Assembly (NCBI GenBank): GCA_043816305.1
Contig: JBDRHZ010000001.1
Coordinates: forward strand, 1-64,000
Source of the DNA: JAHIVN01 sp018816645
Lineage (GTDB): Bacteria; Patescibacteriota; Dojkabacteria; JAHIVN01
Direction of reading: 5' to 3'
Length of the DNA: 64,000 nucleotides
Positions 17,572-26,682 of this stretch are shown piece by piece. A program made the position numbers and the translations under genes. Each line of letters begins with the position of its first letter. Within the stretch, counting starts at the first letter, position 1. The notes beneath the pieces were generated by a model, which worked only from the letters and a program-made list of their open reading frames with translations, was not told the DNA's origin and did not search any database.

Positions 17572-17952
17572 TTACGAATTCGGTGATGCCAGGTTATATA
17601 TTTCCTTAACTTGAATCACAACCGCTGCCTTATGAGCAAGTCCCTTATTCTCTTTCATTCTATCTACTACTTTCTTCCACTTCCCCCTTGTGCAGTACCT
17701 CGCTGTTCCCTTGAACTGCCAGCCCTTAGTTCCTTTTGGACTCCAGACGGCCATTGAAACCATGCTGTTGTCCAAGAGATTCTTCCTTGTCTTACCAAAA
17801 AAGTTATCAGTAATAAGTATCTTGTCTTCTGCTACAACTTTCACACATGATACTGCTACCAGATTTGGCCTGCATCTTATACTGCTAGTCGAGAATGATA
17901 CAATGCTGTTCTCCAGCAGTCTCTTCTGTTCGGTTGTAATAAGTGTTTTCAT
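17572..17952 (-). CDS. pyridoxamine 5'-phosphate oxidase-like (FMN split barrel) protein
   Basis: About 126 residues with the split-barrel pattern: ENSIVSFSTSSIRCRPNLVAVSCVKV, KILITDNFFGKTRKNLLDN, SMAVWSPKGTKGWQFKGTARY and VVIQVKEIYNL. Family members bind FMN or F420/heme; the partner is not evident. The ATG at 17952 is chosen (a GTG at 17961 adds three residues). Divergent from TrmB4 across a 102-bp region holding the TrmB operator, so it is a likely TrmB4 target. Confidence 0.8.
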   Translation of the reverse strand: MKTLITTEQKRLLENSIVSFSTSSIRCRPNLVAVSCVKVVAEDKILITDNFFGKTRKNLLDNSMVSMAVWSPKGTKGWQFKGTARYCTRGKWKKVVDRMKENKGLAHKAAVVIQVKEIYNLASPNS

Positions 17953-18016
17953 AATAGCCACAATATGTTATTATTTCTGACAAGATTATCTCAATTAAGT
18001 GGGCAAATCAGCAACA

Positions 18017-18046
18017 TGTTGTCACAAATGTCGACACAGTTAATAA
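18017..18046 (+). promoter_or_regulatory. TrmB4 promoter with overlapping operator
   Basis: TTGTCA (18019-18024) and TAATAA (18041-18046) are spaced 16 bp. The operator motif at 18017-18037 (TGTTGTC, five bases, TGTCGACAC) overlaps the -35 and spacer, as it does before TrmB3. The predicted start is only a few bases before the ATG at 18055, so the mRNA may be nearly leaderless. Confidence 0.6.
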
Positions 18047-18054
18047 AAAGGTGC

Positions 18055-18819
18055 ATGAAGAATCTCGAGTATACGGAGGAACATGCACTGACTTACTTAG
18101 CAAGCTTACGTCTAGGATCAGCCCCTGCATCATCTATTGCGAAAGAGGCAGAAATTGCTAGAAGCACAACCTATAATCTTCTAAGCGACCTCTCAAAGAT
18201 TGGACTTGTATCTATCGTTGAAGGTGAGCGGAAAAAGATATTCACTCCGAATCCTCCTGAAATAATACATGAACTCCTTAAACAGAAGAAACTTGAGCTA
18301 AGGGATAATATCACTAAGTTTGAAGACGAGCTCGATGAGCTCAATACCTTATACAAATCCCACTCACCGAACTTTCCCAAAGTATCTTATTATGAGGGGG
18401 AAAAAGGTCTTAAGACTGCTCTATATGATACACTCGTGACTGATTCCGAGTCGTTGGCAATCTGCCAGGGACACGAGTCGGGCAAGAAATCTGTTATGGA
18501 TGAACCCCAGTTCCTGGCAGATTATATGGAGCAGGAAAGAATACGAAAGATCCGCTTAAGACAACTTTTACAAGATAATTCCGTAAACAGAGATTACAAA
18601 AAAAGTACCGAATCAAAAGACAATCAGATAATATTGATACCGCCAGAGCCGATTATCAAGATTGATCATGTCGATAAATGCATTTATGCAAATAAAGTCT
18701 CGTATATTTCTCATGATAATATGATCGCAGTAATAATCGAGGATAAATCTATAGCAAATGCCGAAAGAGCACTATTTGAAAGACTTTGGAGATTCTACTC
18801 AAAACGTAAAAGTAAATAA
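18055..18819 (+). CDS. TrmB-type transcriptional regulator 4
   Basis: 254 residues from the ATG at 18055. The winged helix reads YTEEHALTYLASLRLGSAPA then AEIARSTTYNLLSDLSKIGL. A coiled linker follows (about 72-105), then VSYYEGEKGLKTALYDTL begins the sensor domain. The open frame extends to 17965, but that part runs through the operator and promoter and is not homologous to TrmB3. Paralogue of TrmB3; together with the shared operator this suggests cross-talk or a common ancestor duplicated with its site. Confidence 0.87.
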   Translation: MKNLEYTEEHALTYLASLRLGSAPASSIAKEAEIARSTTYNLLSDLSKIGLVSIVEGERKKIFTPNPPEIIHELLKQKKLELRDNITKFEDELDELNTLYKSHSPNFPKVSYYEGEKGLKTALYDTLVTDSESLAICQGHESGKKSVMDEPQFLADYMEQERIRKIRLRQLLQDNSVNRDYKKSTESKDNQIILIPPEPIIKIDHVDKCIYANKVSYISHDNMIAVIIEDKSIANAERALFERLWRFYSKRKSK

Positions 18820-18858
18820 TACTGCTACATGTTACCAGATACCTGTTCCCTGCTACAG

Positions 18859-20349
18859 TCACTTCCCCCTAACCACAATCGCTATATCATCTTCGTTGAT
18901 TCTCACATAAGCCGCCTCGTCACCTGGTGTAATAGGCACTCCCAGATCCTTAGACAAGATTGCCAGTGTTTTCGCCTTCTCTCCATTCGTAAAATCATAG
19001 ATAACAATATCCGCATCAGCCTGAATATTCGCCAGATACTGGCTTTCATTTAGAACTATCGGAAGTTCATTATTCTTTATAGCTTGGTACTTGTCATTAT
19101 TTAGATTTGGCTGCCAGGAGGAATCATAATTTCTTGCATACACAAAAACGCTTGCACCTTCAATATAAATCTCGGGGTACTTTATTATCTTATGAATATA
19201 ATCTTTGACACGGCAGAATTCATTGCCTTCACCGCACTCGGCCCAGTGAGTCGGAACCATGTAATAAGGTCCGCCAAATCTATCATGCGGGATCTTATTT
19301 AGGAATACCTCTTTTCCTCCAAAGCTCGGATCCAGAACAATATGAGTAATATCGCTTTCATCAAAATCCCGTGCTAGGTTTAGTGCCGCCCGAATATCTT
19401 CCACACTTAGTTCGCTAAAAAGGGAATTCTTCCGAAAAGCTTTGTACAACGAAAATAGTTTTTGGGGATTTGATAAAGTATCAGAAGAAAGAATCCGATC
19501 CTTTACTGCTGAAATCACCTGCTGCTGTCTTTCCGCACGTGCAAAGTCAGAGCTGTACTTTCTGCTTCGTGCATACTTCAAAGCCGTTTCTGAAGTGAGA
19601 AACTGATGGCCTTCAGGAAAGTAAACATTTTCCCAGCCGTGATCATTTACCGGGTATAATTCGTACACCGGCGCATCTATGTCTATCCAGATCCCCCTCT
19701 CTCCAGCTTCATTTGTATCACCGACTGCGTCTATGATATCTACAAAAGCGTCAAGCGATATAAAGGCATAATAGTGCACCTGAATGCCTGTTATCCCTTC
19801 TACAACTTCTGACAGAGTCTGCACTCCCCCGCCTGGGCAATTAGCCGACTGTCCTTTGTCATAAACCCAGTGCAGACTTCCATGAAAGTCCAGACAATCT
19901 TCGCGGATATCAACCCCCAAATCTCTTGGTATGGAAATCATAGAGACTTCTCCGCTAGTGTGGTCATACACCATTTGCATTATCGTGTCAGCATTTCTCG
20001 TTCCAGCCTGTCCCTCAGGGCTAGTGGTGATAAATTCATCACCGGTAAATTCTACACTCCTTGTATCTATACCTACCACCAATATTGACGTCAGATTTTC
20101 ATCCTGCGCGAGCTGAGGCTCCCATATCGAGGTAACAAGATCAGATCCCGATTCAAACACCTGATTCACCTTTTCCATAAGCTTGTAGCCGATAGCGTCT
20201 GCCCCTCTTGCCTTATATTCGGCAACAAGAAATACATCAACCACAATAAGCAAAATAAACGATATAAGCAGTGCAAACCTGCCCTTTCTAAGCTTTACAG
20301 TTTTTTTTACTTTTTTACCTGATAATTCAGAGTATTTTACTCTTTTCAT
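18859..20349 (-). CDS. LytR-CpsA-Psr (LCP) family protein
   Basis: A 496-residue protein. A basic N-terminus and one membrane anchor (about 27-45) place the rest outside. The LCP core is clear: ILVVGIDTRS, an Asn-Ala-Asp-Thr-Ile segment (RNADTIMQMVY), VSMISIPRDLGVDI, and the late YARSRKYSSDFARAERQQQ with the Arg residues that bind polyprenyl pyrophosphate. A LytR_C-type domain covers about 400-496. LCP enzymes attach glycopolymers to peptidoglycan or other acceptors. A strong AGGAGG site sits 5 bases before the ATG. Confidence 0.93.
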   Translation of the reverse strand: MKRVKYSELSGKKVKKTVKLRKGRFALLISFILLIVVDVFLVAEYKARGADAIGYKLMEKVNQVFESGSDLVTSIWEPQLAQDENLTSILVVGIDTRSVEFTGDEFITTSPEGQAGTRNADTIMQMVYDHTSGEVSMISIPRDLGVDIREDCLDFHGSLHWVYDKGQSANCPGGGVQTLSEVVEGITGIQVHYYAFISLDAFVDIIDAVGDTNEAGERGIWIDIDAPVYELYPVNDHGWENVYFPEGHQFLTSETALKYARSRKYSSDFARAERQQQVISAVKDRILSSDTLSNPQKLFSLYKAFRKNSLFSELSVEDIRAALNLARDFDESDITHIVLDPSFGGKEVFLNKIPHDRFGGPYYMVPTHWAECGEGNEFCRVKDYIHKIIKYPEIYIEGASVFVYARNYDSSWQPNLNNDKYQAIKNNELPIVLNESQYLANIQADADIVIYDFTNGEKAKTLAILSKDLGVPITPGDEAAYVRINEDDIAIVVRGK

Positions 20350-20354
20350 GAAAA

Positions 20355-20394
20355 CCTCCTGAGTAAATATAGAGGAGTTTAGGCAAAATGTCTA
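20355..20394 (-). promoter_or_regulatory. LCP gene promoter and ribosome binding site
   Basis: On the minus strand TAGACA (20394-20389) and TATATT (20371-20366) are spaced 17 bp, and AGGAGG lies at 20360-20355. The rest of the 313-bp gap to the archease gene (20395-20662) holds no gene or strong repeat that I can see. Confidence 0.6.
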
Positions 20395-20662
20395 GAATAA
20401 GTTTAAAAGTCTAAATAACCCCCGACCCTACTCAAAATAAGTGTTCGACAACTGTAGTCTAATATATTATCCCTAGTCAAGTATTATAACGGAAGATTCT
20501 TGTCTATGTAACTTCTTAGCAAATCTGTTTGTCTCAAATTATCATTACATTGATCGTACATTTATCGTTCATAATAAATCCTTTATTATCATACCCAAAG
20601 GCTTCTCAGTTCGTAAGTTCTCAGCCCTTTTCTCCAGTTCAAAACTCCATTATAATATCTAT

Positions 20663-21106
20663 ATGCCGAAAGCAACCGGATCTATAAAATTCCTCGAAGA
20701 TATTGCTATTGCCGATACTGCATTTTTAGTTCAAGGAAAGAATCCTGCAAAACTCTTCGAGAACGCCTCAACTGCTCTTGTGAAAACAATGGCTGATATA
20801 TCAAGAATTGGTCAGACAGTATCACGTAAAATTACACTTGAAAGCGAAGAACTTGATATTCTTCTGTTTGACTACCTAAATGAACTGCTTCTGCTAAAGG
20901 ATAGTGAAAATTTGTTATTCTCAAGATTCATACTAGATATCAAAAAACATACAAATAGTTGGAAGCTGACAGCTGAATTGATTGGCGAAAAAGCTGATCC
21001 AGAGAAGCACAAGATAACAATCGATATCAAAGCGATAACGATGCATATGTTTAAGCTAAAGAAAACACAAGAAGGTTATGAGGCAAGAGTTGTAGTGGAT
21101 ATCTAA
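20663..21106 (+). CDS. archease
   Basis: A 147-residue protein. The archease pattern is present: GSIKFLEDIAIADTAFLVQG, LFENASTALVKTMADI, LDILLFDYLNELLLLKDSE, and a C-terminal TIDIKAITMHMFKLKKT with the expected KA.T.H. Archease activates RtcB by promoting its guanylylation and multiple turnover. It lies 84 bases before rtcB on the same strand, the usual pairing. Confidence 0.92.
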   Translation: MPKATGSIKFLEDIAIADTAFLVQGKNPAKLFENASTALVKTMADISRIGQTVSRKITLESEELDILLFDYLNELLLLKDSENLLFSRFILDIKKHTNSWKLTAELIGEKADPEKHKITIDIKAITMHMFKLKKTQEGYEARVVVDI

Positions 21107-21110
21107 AAAA

Positions 21111-21156
21111 GTAACTGGTAGCAGGTATCCGGTAGCTGATACCAGATCCCAGTTAC
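21111..21156 (+). repeat. nested hairpin between archease and rtcB
   Basis: GTAACTGG (21111-21118) pairs with CCAGTTAC (21149-21156), and inside it GGTATC (21124-21129) pairs with GATACC (21138-21143). Related short words (ACCAGATACC) recur right after it and near 18833-18843, so it may be one of the degenerate dispersed repeats of this genome rather than a dedicated control element. Confidence 0.5.
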
Positions 21157-21190
21157 CAGATACCAGATTTAACATCTTAACTACCAAGCA

Positions 21191-22642
21191 ATGCAGCAGC
21201 AAAATATCCCAACACCAGATTTCATCAAAATCGATGATACTACCTGGGAGATTCCAATCACTTATAAAAAAGGAATGCGAGTACCAGCAAGAATTATTGC
21301 GACGAAAAAAATACTAGATATGATGGATAAGGGAGTTTTCGAACAGGTAACAAATGTTGCTACCTTACCAGGTATCCAAAAATTCTCGTTCTGCATGCCT
21401 GACGGGCACTGGGGATACGGATTCCCTGTCGGAGGCGTTGCAGCTTTTGATATAAATGAAGGAGTAATCTCTCCAGGTGGTATTGGCTTCGATATAAACT
21501 GTGGTATGCGTGTCATAAAAACCAATCTCTCAGTAAAGGAAGTCGCACCGAGAATAAAAGACCTCATCGACAGAATGTTTAGAGATATCCCAACTGGTGT
21601 CGGTAAAAAGGGCGTTCGAATCACGAGAGAGGAACTCGCGAAAGTGGCAAAAGACGGCGCTTCCTGGTGCTTGAAGAACGGATATGGCTGGGATGAAGAC
21701 CTCGAAAGAATAGAAAGTCAGGGCTGCATCGAAGACGCTGATCCGCAATTCTTAAGCGATAGAGTGGTAAAAAGAGGTATGCCACAGCTGGGAACACTTG
21801 GAAGCGGCAACCATTACCTTGAGATACAGTATATTCCAGAGAACGGAATATTTGATGCAGAGCTTGCTGATCTTTTGAATCTACACGTAGAGCAGGTTTT
21901 AATCATGGTGCACACTGGAAGCAGAGGGTTTGGTCATCAAATAGCCACCGACTACCTGAGAAAGTTTGACGCGGCTATGCGAAAGTACAGCATAACAGTT
22001 CCAGATAGGGATCTCGCCTACGCTCCCTTCCAGAGTCCCGAGGGGCAGGAATACTACAAATCAATGAACTGTGCGATAAATTATGCTTTTGCGAACAGAC
22101 AAATCATAACTCACCTTGTAAGAGAAGTTTTCATGAGAGAGTTTCAGGGAACAGCAAAATCGATGGAAATGGAACTTTTATATGACGTTGCACATAACAC
22201 TGCAAAAGTCGAAGAATATGACGGGAGAGAACTAATCGTCCACAGGAAAGGCTCTACTAGAAGCTTTGGACCAGGCAATCCGGAAATACCTGAAATGTAT
22301 CAGGAAACTGGACAGCCGGTGATTATCGGAGGATCTATGGAAACCGGATCATATCTCTTGGCTGGCACCAAAGAGGCTGAACAGGAAACTTTTGGATCAA
22401 CTGCTCATGGATCAGGCAGAACGATGAGCAGAACTGCAGCAAGAAGAAAGGTTCACGGGAAAGAACTAGAGGAATCCTTGGCTGAGAAAGGAATATATAT
22501 CCGGAGTGCATCCTACGCAGGACTTGCAGAAGAAGCCGGTCTGGCGTATAAAAATGTAGATGATGTTTGTGAGGCAGTAGACTCGGCAGGAATTTCGAAA
22601 AGAGTTGTGAAGCTACTGCCGCTTGGCAATATCAAAGGCTAA
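21191..22642 (+). CDS. rtcB: RNA-splicing ligase RtcB
   Basis: A 483-residue protein of family length. Signatures include CMPDGHWGYGFPVGGVAAFD, GGIGFDINCGMR, LGSGNHYLEIQ and MVHTGSRGFGHQ, which supply the Mn2+ ligands, and AHGSGRTMSRTAA with the guanylylated His. RtcB joins 2',3'-cyclic phosphate or 3'-phosphate to 5'-OH RNA ends. With archease it forms a compact RNA repair pair. Confidence 0.96.
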   Translation: MQQQNIPTPDFIKIDDTTWEIPITYKKGMRVPARIIATKKILDMMDKGVFEQVTNVATLPGIQKFSFCMPDGHWGYGFPVGGVAAFDINEGVISPGGIGFDINCGMRVIKTNLSVKEVAPRIKDLIDRMFRDIPTGVGKKGVRITREELAKVAKDGASWCLKNGYGWDEDLERIESQGCIEDADPQFLSDRVVKRGMPQLGTLGSGNHYLEIQYIPENGIFDAELADLLNLHVEQVLIMVHTGSRGFGHQIATDYLRKFDAAMRKYSITVPDRDLAYAPFQSPEGQEYYKSMNCAINYAFANRQIITHLVREVFMREFQGTAKSMEMELLYDVAHNTAKVEEYDGRELIVHRKGSTRSFGPGNPEIPEMYQETGQPVIIGGSMETGSYLLAGTKEAEQETFGSTAHGSGRTMSRTAARRKVHGKELEESLAEKGIYIRSASYAGLAEEAGLAYKNVDDVCEAVDSAGISKRVVKLLPLGNIKG

Positions 22643-22722
22643 AATTTTTTCATGATAAAATAAAAAAACCATCAAACAAACAAATAGCAACAATTCTGAA
22701 TGAAATTGCAGATATCCTGGAA

Positions 22723-24390
22723 ATGCGGGATGAGATGATTTTCAAAATACGTGCTTACAGAAGAGCTGCAAGAGAGATTGAAGAAAATCCACAGAAAATA
22801 GCAGACATTCAAGATCTAAAGAAGCTGCAGGAAATTCCCGGCATTGGTGAAGGAATAGCAAACAAGATCATAGAAATCTCAGAGACTGGTACTTGTGAAT
22901 ACTACGAACAGCTCAAAAAGACAGTTCCGGTAGACATTACAACTCTAAATAGTATCGAAGGGCTGGGACCCAAAAAAATCAAAAGACTCTATGACGAATT
23001 AGGCATACAAACAATTCAAGATCTGGAAAAAGCCATAAAAAGAAAGAAACTCCAGGCACTTGATGGTTTCAGGGAAAAAACAGAGCAAAACCTTTTGAGG
23101 GGGATTACATCCTACAAAAAACACAGGGACAGATTTAGACTAGATGAAGCGCTAGGATACGCACAAGACTTCGTTGAGAAGCTGAGATCTCATCCGACAA
23201 CACTCAACGTCGAGATCGCAGGATCACTAAGAAGGAGAAAAGAAACTATAGGTGACGCTGACATTCTCATTTCGTCAAAAGATCCACAAGTTTCAATGGA
23301 ATTTTTCACTTCACTTGAAGAAGTGTCGCGTATACTTGGGAAAGGAAAAACAAAGTCTACGATAGAATTTGATAACAGCTTCCAAGCTGATTTGCGTGTT
23401 ATTGATGCAAAAAGCTGGGGAGCAGCACTTCAGTACTTTACAGGTGATAAGGCGCATAACATAAAAGTGAGAAAAATCGCGTTAGATAAAGGCCTGAAAC
23501 TAAATGAATACGGTCTGTTTAATAAAACTGGGAAGTCTATCGCTGGTAAAACTGAAAAGGAAATCTATCAAAAGCTTGGAATGCAGACACCTCCAGCCGA
23601 GATAAGAAGAGACACAGGAGAAATTGAAGCGGCATTAGAAAATAAGCTTCCAAATCTGATTGAACAGCAGCATATCAGGGGCGACCTGCAGATGCACACA
23701 ACGATGAGCGATGGGATCAATTCAGCCGAAGAGATGGCTAAAAAAGGAGCTGAGCTTGGATACGAATACATCGCTATTACAGAACACAACACGGAAGGCT
23801 TAGAAGTCGCAGGAGGAGTGTCCGCAAAAGACATTCCTGATTACATCAAACAGCTCAAAAGCTCAAAGGCTCAAAAGCTCAGCTGTAAAATCCTCGCTGG
23901 ACTTGAAGTAAATATTGGCAAAGATGGTACTTTGACCGTTCCTGATAAGTACCTGGAAATGCTGGATTTCGTTTTAGTTGCTATTCATTCTCACTTCAGA
24001 ATGAGCAAGAATGAGATGACCAAAAGAATTCTCAAAGCGTTTGATAATCCATATGTACACGCTTTTGCTCATCCGACCGGACGACTTCTCTTACGGAGAG
24101 ACCCCTATGAGTTTGATTTTGAAACTGTCTGCAAAAAAGCTAAAGAAAAAAACATTCTTTTAGAATTGAATGCTCTTCCAGAAAGACTTGACCTCGATGG
24201 AGAATCTGCAAAACTGGCGAAAGAATTCGGCTGCAAGTTTTGCATAGGAACAGACTCTCACAGTACAACCCAGCTTGAGAATATGAAGTACGGAGTGTAT
24301 ATGGCCAGAAGAGGCTGGCTAGAGAAAGAGAATGTTATAAATACATTAAGTTTAAAAGAGTTAGAGAATCACCTGAGACAGAAAAAGTAA
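22723..24390 (+). CDS. polX: DNA polymerase/3'-5' exonuclease PolX
   Basis: At least 555 residues. N-terminal helix-hairpin-helix (FKIRAYRRAAREIEENP, IPGIGEGIANKIIEI, GLGPKKIKRLYDELGI), then nucleotidyltransferase GSLRRRKETIGDADILIS, then a PHP domain with MHTTMSDG and AITEHN and a final GTDSHS. Homology clearly begins before the first ATG: the frame reads NKQIATILNEIADILE just upstream (from about 22675), so the real start is probably a non-ATG codon or lies upstream of a small sequence error. Base-excision repair type polymerase. Confidence 0.93.
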   Translation: MRDEMIFKIRAYRRAAREIEENPQKIADIQDLKKLQEIPGIGEGIANKIIEISETGTCEYYEQLKKTVPVDITTLNSIEGLGPKKIKRLYDELGIQTIQDLEKAIKRKKLQALDGFREKTEQNLLRGITSYKKHRDRFRLDEALGYAQDFVEKLRSHPTTLNVEIAGSLRRRKETIGDADILISSKDPQVSMEFFTSLEEVSRILGKGKTKSTIEFDNSFQADLRVIDAKSWGAALQYFTGDKAHNIKVRKIALDKGLKLNEYGLFNKTGKSIAGKTEKEIYQKLGMQTPPAEIRRDTGEIEAALENKLPNLIEQQHIRGDLQMHTTMSDGINSAEEMAKKGAELGYEYIAITEHNTEGLEVAGGVSAKDIPDYIKQLKSSKAQKLSCKILAGLEVNIGKDGTLTVPDKYLEMLDFVLVAIHSHFRMSKNEMTKRILKAFDNPYVHAFAHPTGRLLLRRDPYEFDFETVCKKAKEKNILLELNALPERLDLDGESAKLAKEFGCKFCIGTDSHSTTQLENMKYGVYMARRGWLEKENVINTLSLKELENHLRQKK

Positions 24391-24462
24391 TCGTTAAATC
24401 TTCAGTTCCCAGTTCTCCGAGGCTACAACATTGGAACTATTTAAATAAGAATAGATAAAGTT

Positions 24463-25662
24463 ATGAAAGAATACGATGTGGTTATAATAGGGGCAGGGCC
24501 AGCTGGCTGCCAGTGTGCTAGAAAATTATCAGATGGGAAAAGAAAAGTTCTGGTTATTGATAAGATAAAAGACTTTAATGATAATGATTTTTCGAGTGCA
24601 GGGGCACCTATTGAAATAGTGGATCAATTTAATCTTTCCCGGGAAGTGATCTCCGCACACTGGAATCAGATTAAAATTTCCACATCAAAGAATAATCATA
24701 TTTGGAAATCCGACAAAGCTCTTGGAATTGTAATGGATTTCACTAAACTCAAGAAGTCCCTGCTTAAAGATGCCCAGAGGAAGAAATGTGAAGTATCGCT
24801 CGGTACTAAATTTAAAAAGATACAGAAACACACAGAAGGCTACATCATCCACTTTGAAGATATTATCTCAAGTCATACTTTTGGCGTGAAGGCAAAAGTC
24901 ATTGTTGATGCAACGGGTCCACAAAGAGCTGTCATCAATCCTCAAAAGAAAAATCTGAATTTATTTATTGGAATAGGGCTCGAATACCTAATAGAATTCG
25001 ACCGTACAATCACATCAGAATTTTCTGAGAGTCGGCTTGACTTTTTATTAGGCTATAAATAGATTCCACATGGATATGGCTGGGTATTCCCGATGGGGAG
25101 CGATATTGCAAAAGTGGGTGTGGGATATTTCAAATTTTCAAAAGGACTTAATAGCCCAGGAAAATCGCTGAAGGATTATATTAAACAAATTATTCAAGAA
25201 TATATGAAGCTCCACGAATACAAGATCGTAGATATTCATGGCTCAAATCTTTTGTATAGTGAATCACAAAGAGACATATACTATAAAGACAATATTATTG
25301 CCGTTGGCGATGCCATTTCATGTGTTAATCCGTTGGGCGGAGAAGGCATACGGCATGCTATGCATAGCGCAGATATAGTTTCCAGGTTCATTGTTATTTA
25401 TCTTGACACACAGGAGTATCTTTTCGAAGATTATGAAAAAGAGATGCGTAAATACTTTGGCAAGAAATGGCTAATCAGCGAAAAGCTTAGAAAAATCGTA
25501 TATGGACAATTGAACAACGAGATGATAGAAAAAGGTTTTAACTATGCAACCGGTTTTTCTACAAATGAGCTGATGGATCTGCTCTTCTTCTACAAATTTG
25601 ATCGAATTGACAACGCCCTCAACAATTTTATTCTTAATAAACTTAAACGATTATTCTCGTAA
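24463..25662 (+). pseudogene. geranylgeranyl reductase-family FAD oxidoreductase with in-frame TAG
   Basis: One continuous frame of 399 codons interrupted only by TAG at 25060-25062. Upstream: FAD Rossmann motif VVIIGAGPAGCQCARKLS and VIVDATGPQ. Downstream in the same frame: IPHGYGWVFPMGSD, then VGDAISCVNPLGGEGIRHAM, the typical second FAD motif of the family. Family members saturate isoprenoid chains of lipids or quinones. The frame is otherwise intact, so the break is recent, an error, or read through. Confidence 0.82.
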
Positions 25663-25699
25663 ATTTGCATTTCTCACAGGATACTTTATACTATGTTTC

Positions 25700-25942
25700 A
25701 TGAATAGAAAAGTCCCGGAAACATTTAAGCATCTATTTTGGGACCACGATATTGATAACCTCTGTCCCAAAAATCACAAAGGTTTTATCATTGAACGCCT
25801 AATGGAAAAAGGATCTGTCGATTCCTTGCAGTGGATATTTAAACAGTATTCTCAAACGGAAATAATCTCGGTCATAAATCAAAGCCCCAATCTAACCCCT
25901 AAAACAAGAAACTTTTGGAATCTCATTTTAAATGAAGGATAG
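25700..25942 (+). CDS. small protein paired with AbiEii-like toxin (DUF6922-like)
   Basis: About 80 residues from the ATG at 25700 (the frame opens at 25598 inside the reductase gene, so the inner ATG is preferred). It contains HLFWDHDIDNLCPKNHKGFI, then IIERLMEKGSVDSLQWIFKQY and SPNLTPKTRNFWNLIL, a pattern seen in short helical proteins placed before nucleotidyltransferase toxins. It overlaps the next start by 11 bases, as toxin-antitoxin partners often do. Antitoxin role is inferred. Confidence 0.6.
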   Translation: MNRKVPETFKHLFWDHDIDNLCPKNHKGFIIERLMEKGSVDSLQWIFKQYSQTEIISVINQSPNLTPKTRNFWNLILNEG

Positions 25943-26567
25943 CCTCTATAAACTTGTACTTTCCAAGCAGAGTCTGGATTTGCTAAGTACTATAAATTCA
26001 ATTGAAGATTATGATAATTTCTACCTGGCTGGAGGTACTTCTCTCGCTCTACAGATCGGCCATAGAAAATCTATCGATCTCGATTTCTTCTCTCCCCAAG
26101 AATTCAAAAGCTCAATTATCCACTCTTTTGGCCAGAAATACGAGATAACATCTCTGCACGATAATTCTATCGAACTGACATCGAAAAATACCCGGCTGTT
26201 TTTTTTCTTCTTTGCCTTCCCATTATACAAAAAGATAGTAGTAAAGGAGAACATTCGCCTTGCTCATCCGATTGATATCGGACTCATGAAGCTCTTGGCT
26301 CTTCAAGGAAGGACTGCTAAAAAAGACATTATCGACTTGTACTTCCTGAACAAATACATCATTAGGCTTGGAGCACTCCTGAAAATCTTCGAAAAACATT
26401 ATCCGAAGGAAAGCTTCAACAGTTATGACTCTTTGAAAACCTTACTGGACCCAGCAGTACTAGAAACACAGCCAATGCCTGTTATGCTCAAGAAGTGCAC
26501 ATGGAAAAAATGTTACGACTTAGTCAAAGAGAAAGTCTCAAATCACATAAAAATGATTGTACTATAA
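25932..26567 (+). CDS. AbiEii/AbiGii-like nucleotidyltransferase toxin
   Basis: A 211-residue protein. The nucleotidyltransferase core is FYLAGGTSLALQIGHRKSIDLDFFSPQEF, with GGT(S)LAL and the DLDFF acidic pair. A later HPIDIGLMKLLALQGRTAKKDIIDLYFL is typical of the PF08843 family. Such enzymes can block growth by modifying tRNA or other targets in type IV toxin-antitoxin or phage-defence systems. The overlap with the upstream small gene supports a two-gene module. Confidence 0.82.
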   Translation: MKDSLYKLVLSKQSLDLLSTINSIEDYDNFYLAGGTSLALQIGHRKSIDLDFFSPQEFKSSIIHSFGQKYEITSLHDNSIELTSKNTRLFFFFFAFPLYKKIVVKENIRLAHPIDIGLMKLLALQGRTAKKDIIDLYFLNKYIIRLGALLKIFEKHYPKESFNSYDSLKTLLDPAVLETQPMPVMLKKCTWKKCYDLVKEKVSNHIKMIVL

Positions 26568-26611
26568 CCCAGCCCAAAGTATCCTTTGTTCTGTAAACTG
26601 AAATCCGTTTG

Positions 26612-26626
26612 CCTGCCTCTGGCAGG
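26612..26626. repeat. short GC palindrome of a dispersed type
   Basis: CCTGCC and GGCAGG pair around TCT. Closely related words (CCTGCCTCT, GCAGGCAGGCG, GTCCGCCTCTGGTGGAC) lie inside the Dus gene (44285-44341) and the HIT-Nudix gene (48425-48451), so this looks like one dispersed palindromic family. Confidence 0.5.
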
Positions 26627-26682
26627 TAATCAGCAGTCAGCTGTCAGCATTCAGCTAGTTAACATAGTTCATAATTATTAAT

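Noticed and set aside
17965..18054. 30-residue N-terminal extension of TrmB4
   Set aside because: It runs through the operator and promoter and has no counterpart in TrmB3; the ATG at 18055 fits the domain start.
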